Below are positions 6,730-7,931 of a stretch of 7,931 bases of DNA, in pieces. The notes under the pieces were generated by a model that did not search any database, had not been told where the DNA came from, and worked only from the letters and a program-made list of their open reading frames with translations. Position 1 is the first letter of the stretch; the number at the start of each line of letters is the position of its first letter. Position numbers and translations under genes: made by a program. Source of the stretch: an uncultured Lentisphaeraceae bacterium (GTDB lineage Bacteria; Verrucomicrobiota; Kiritimatiellia; RFP12; DVOR01); contig CALBHX010000011.1 of assembly GCA_937892925.1 (NCBI GenBank), positions 1 to 7,931 of the forward strand. The letters run 5' to 3'.

Positions 6730-7931
6730 TCATGCCTGCCTGCGCAGCTTGGCCAACGCAAGCGACAACAGCGCTACATCCGCCGGATTAACCCCGGGAA
6801 TAGATGCCGCCCGGCGAAGCGTATCCGGCAAAAACCGCTTCAGCTTCTCACAAGCCTCAAAGCGCAGCCCGCGCACAGCATCATAGTCAAAACCCGGCGG
6901 AATCGTTACCCCTTCTTCCCGGCGAAGCCGCTCCGCCTGACGCGCCTCATGTTCAATATACCCTTCATATTTAGCACGCAGCGTCAGCTCCTCCTTCCAA
7001 TCTTCCGGAACCGAAAGCATCTGTTCAGATAAACCAACCCGTGTTGACACACGCTCATAAACAGAATGAAACGTCTCCCCGTCACGCGCCAGCAGCCTCC
7101 AACCCGTCAATCCGTTCCCATCCAAAAACACCTTTCGCCACGTCTGCTCCGTCTCTGCAAGCCAGGCTGTTTCCCGCTCCGCCTCCGCCAATGCTGCTTC
7201 CGATACAATCCCAATACGCCGAGCATGCGTATGAAGGCGCAAATGCGCATTTCCCGGGCGAAGCAGCAGCCGCCGCTCCGCTCGTGAAGTAAACATCCGG
7301 TAAGGTTCATCCGCCCCTTTTGTAATCAAATCATCCACCATAACCCCAATATACGCCTCATCCCGGGAAAGAATCAATGGGGGCTCACCGCGAACCGCAA
7401 AGGCGGCATTTACCCCAGCATAAAACCCCTGCGCAGCCGCCTCCTCATATCCCGTGGTGCCATTTATCTGCCCAGCAAAAAACAGATTCGGAACCGTTTT
7501 AAGCGCCAGCCGGGCATCGAGTGCACGCGGGTCAATACAATCATATTCAATGGCATACGCAGGAGCCGCAGGCACCGCATGCTCCAACCCGGGAATAGAG
7601 CGGATTAACTCCAGCTGAACCGATTCCGGAAGCGAATTGGAAAGCCCATTCGGATAACACCAGGGGCACTCTGCACCCTCCGGCTCCAAAATAATATGAT
7701 GTCCGCCACGATCGCCAAACTTTACGATTTTATCCTCAAGACTCGGACAATAACGAACGCCCTCCCCGGAAATATCACCGCCATACAAAGCCGACTCTGA
7801 AAGATGCGTGCGAACAATGTGGTGGCTTTTCAATGTAGTATGCGAAGCATAACAGGGAAGCTGGCCACTCAGCGCACGAATCATTGCCTGAACTTCTTCC
7901 CCCAGCAGCGTCTCTTCTTGTTTTCGTTCGG
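6730..7931 (-). CDS. mnmG: tRNA uridine-5-carboxymethylaminomethyl modification enzyme MnmG (GidA), 5'-truncated
   Basis: MnmG works with the GTPase MnmE to add the (carboxymethyl)aminomethyl group to C5 of wobble uridine 34 in several tRNAs, using FAD and a folate. About 399 C-terminal residues of a protein usually near 620 are present; the frame is still open at the right edge, so the N-terminal FAD-binding GxGxxG lies outside. The family signatures are clear, in order: QAMIRALSGQLPCYASHTT, ALYGGDISGEGVRYCPSLED, KFGDRGGHHIILEPEG, AYAIEYDCIDPRAL, LFFAGQINGTTGYEEAAAQG (the C-terminal FAD-contact motif), DEAYIGVMVDDLITKGADEPYRMFTSRAE, and the C-terminal tRNA/MnmE-binding domain with DYDAVRGLRFEACEKL and IPGVNPADVALL. 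The loop after LEPEG reads AECPWC-YPNG, where most relatives have a T-x-E-type sequence. The gene is convergent with the GH31 gene and ends before a shared hairpin. Its G-rich coding strand agrees with the C-rich + strand of the right part of the window. Confidence 0.96.
   Translation of the reverse strand, partial: ERKQEETLLGEEVQAMIRALSGQLPCYASHTTLKSHHIVRTHLSESALYGGDISGEGVRYCPSLEDKIVKFGDRGGHHIILEPEGAECPWCYPNGLSNSLPESVQLELIRSIPGLEHAVPAAPAYAIEYDCIDPRALDARLALKTVPNLFFAGQINGTTGYEEAAAQGFYAGVNAAFAVRGEPPLILSRDEAYIGVMVDDLITKGADEPYRMFTSRAERRLLLRPGNAHLRLHTHARRIGIVSEAALAEAERETAWLAETEQTWRKVFLDGNGLTGWRLLARDGETFHSVYERVSTRVGLSEQMLSVPEDWKEELTLRAKYEGYIEHEARQAERLRREEGVTIPPGFDYDAVRGLRFEACEKLKRFLPDTLRRAASIPGVNPADVALLSLALAKLRRQA

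Overview
The window is a G+C-rich bacterial chromosome segment. It holds five genes on the + strand and one convergent gene on the - strand, and both end genes are cut by the window edges. No phylogenetic marker is complete. The mix of a secreted family-31 glucosidase, a secreted xylan-esterase-like hydrolase, a polysaccharide locus and a divergent MnmG is compatible with a Gram-negative carbohydrate-degrading bacterium. The PVC/Verrucomicrobiota-Kiritimatiellota-Lentisphaerota area is my low-confidence guess.

Left part (1-2264): a surface-polysaccharide segment. It contains the C-terminal half of an O-antigen ligase/polymerase-type membrane protein (1-822), then rmlA (815-1690) and rmlC (1704-2264). 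The three are tightly packed, with an 8-base overlap and then a 13-base gap, and both rml genes have good Shine-Dalgarno sequences. RmlA makes dTDP-glucose and RmlC is the epimerase of the dTDP-L-rhamnose pathway. The other two enzymes, RmlB and RmlD, are not in the window.

Middle (2403-4080): a stand-alone nuclease gene encoding an N-terminal HARE-HTH winged helix joined to an Mrr-type catalytic domain, which is a candidate modification-dependent restriction or defence enzyme. After it comes a secreted alpha/beta hydrolase resembling acetyl-xylan/feruloyl esterases. A strong intrinsic terminator at 4110-4137 closes this block.

Right part (4138-7931): a T-poor, C/A-rich leader of about 260 bases, then a secreted glycoside hydrolase family 31 enzyme (4398-6575) with both catalytic aspartates. 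A perfect 10-bp hairpin that looks bidirectional follows, and then the convergent 3' two-thirds of mnmG (gidA), a tRNA wobble-uridine modification enzyme.

Points worth a second look are the HARE-HTH-Mrr nuclease without a methylase partner, a 12-C homopolymer inside the GH31 coding region, a change of strand composition (G-rich to C-rich) that falls inside rmlA, and a CPWC motif in a normally conserved loop of MnmG. I see no rRNA, tRNA, CRISPR array, insertion sequence or attachment site.
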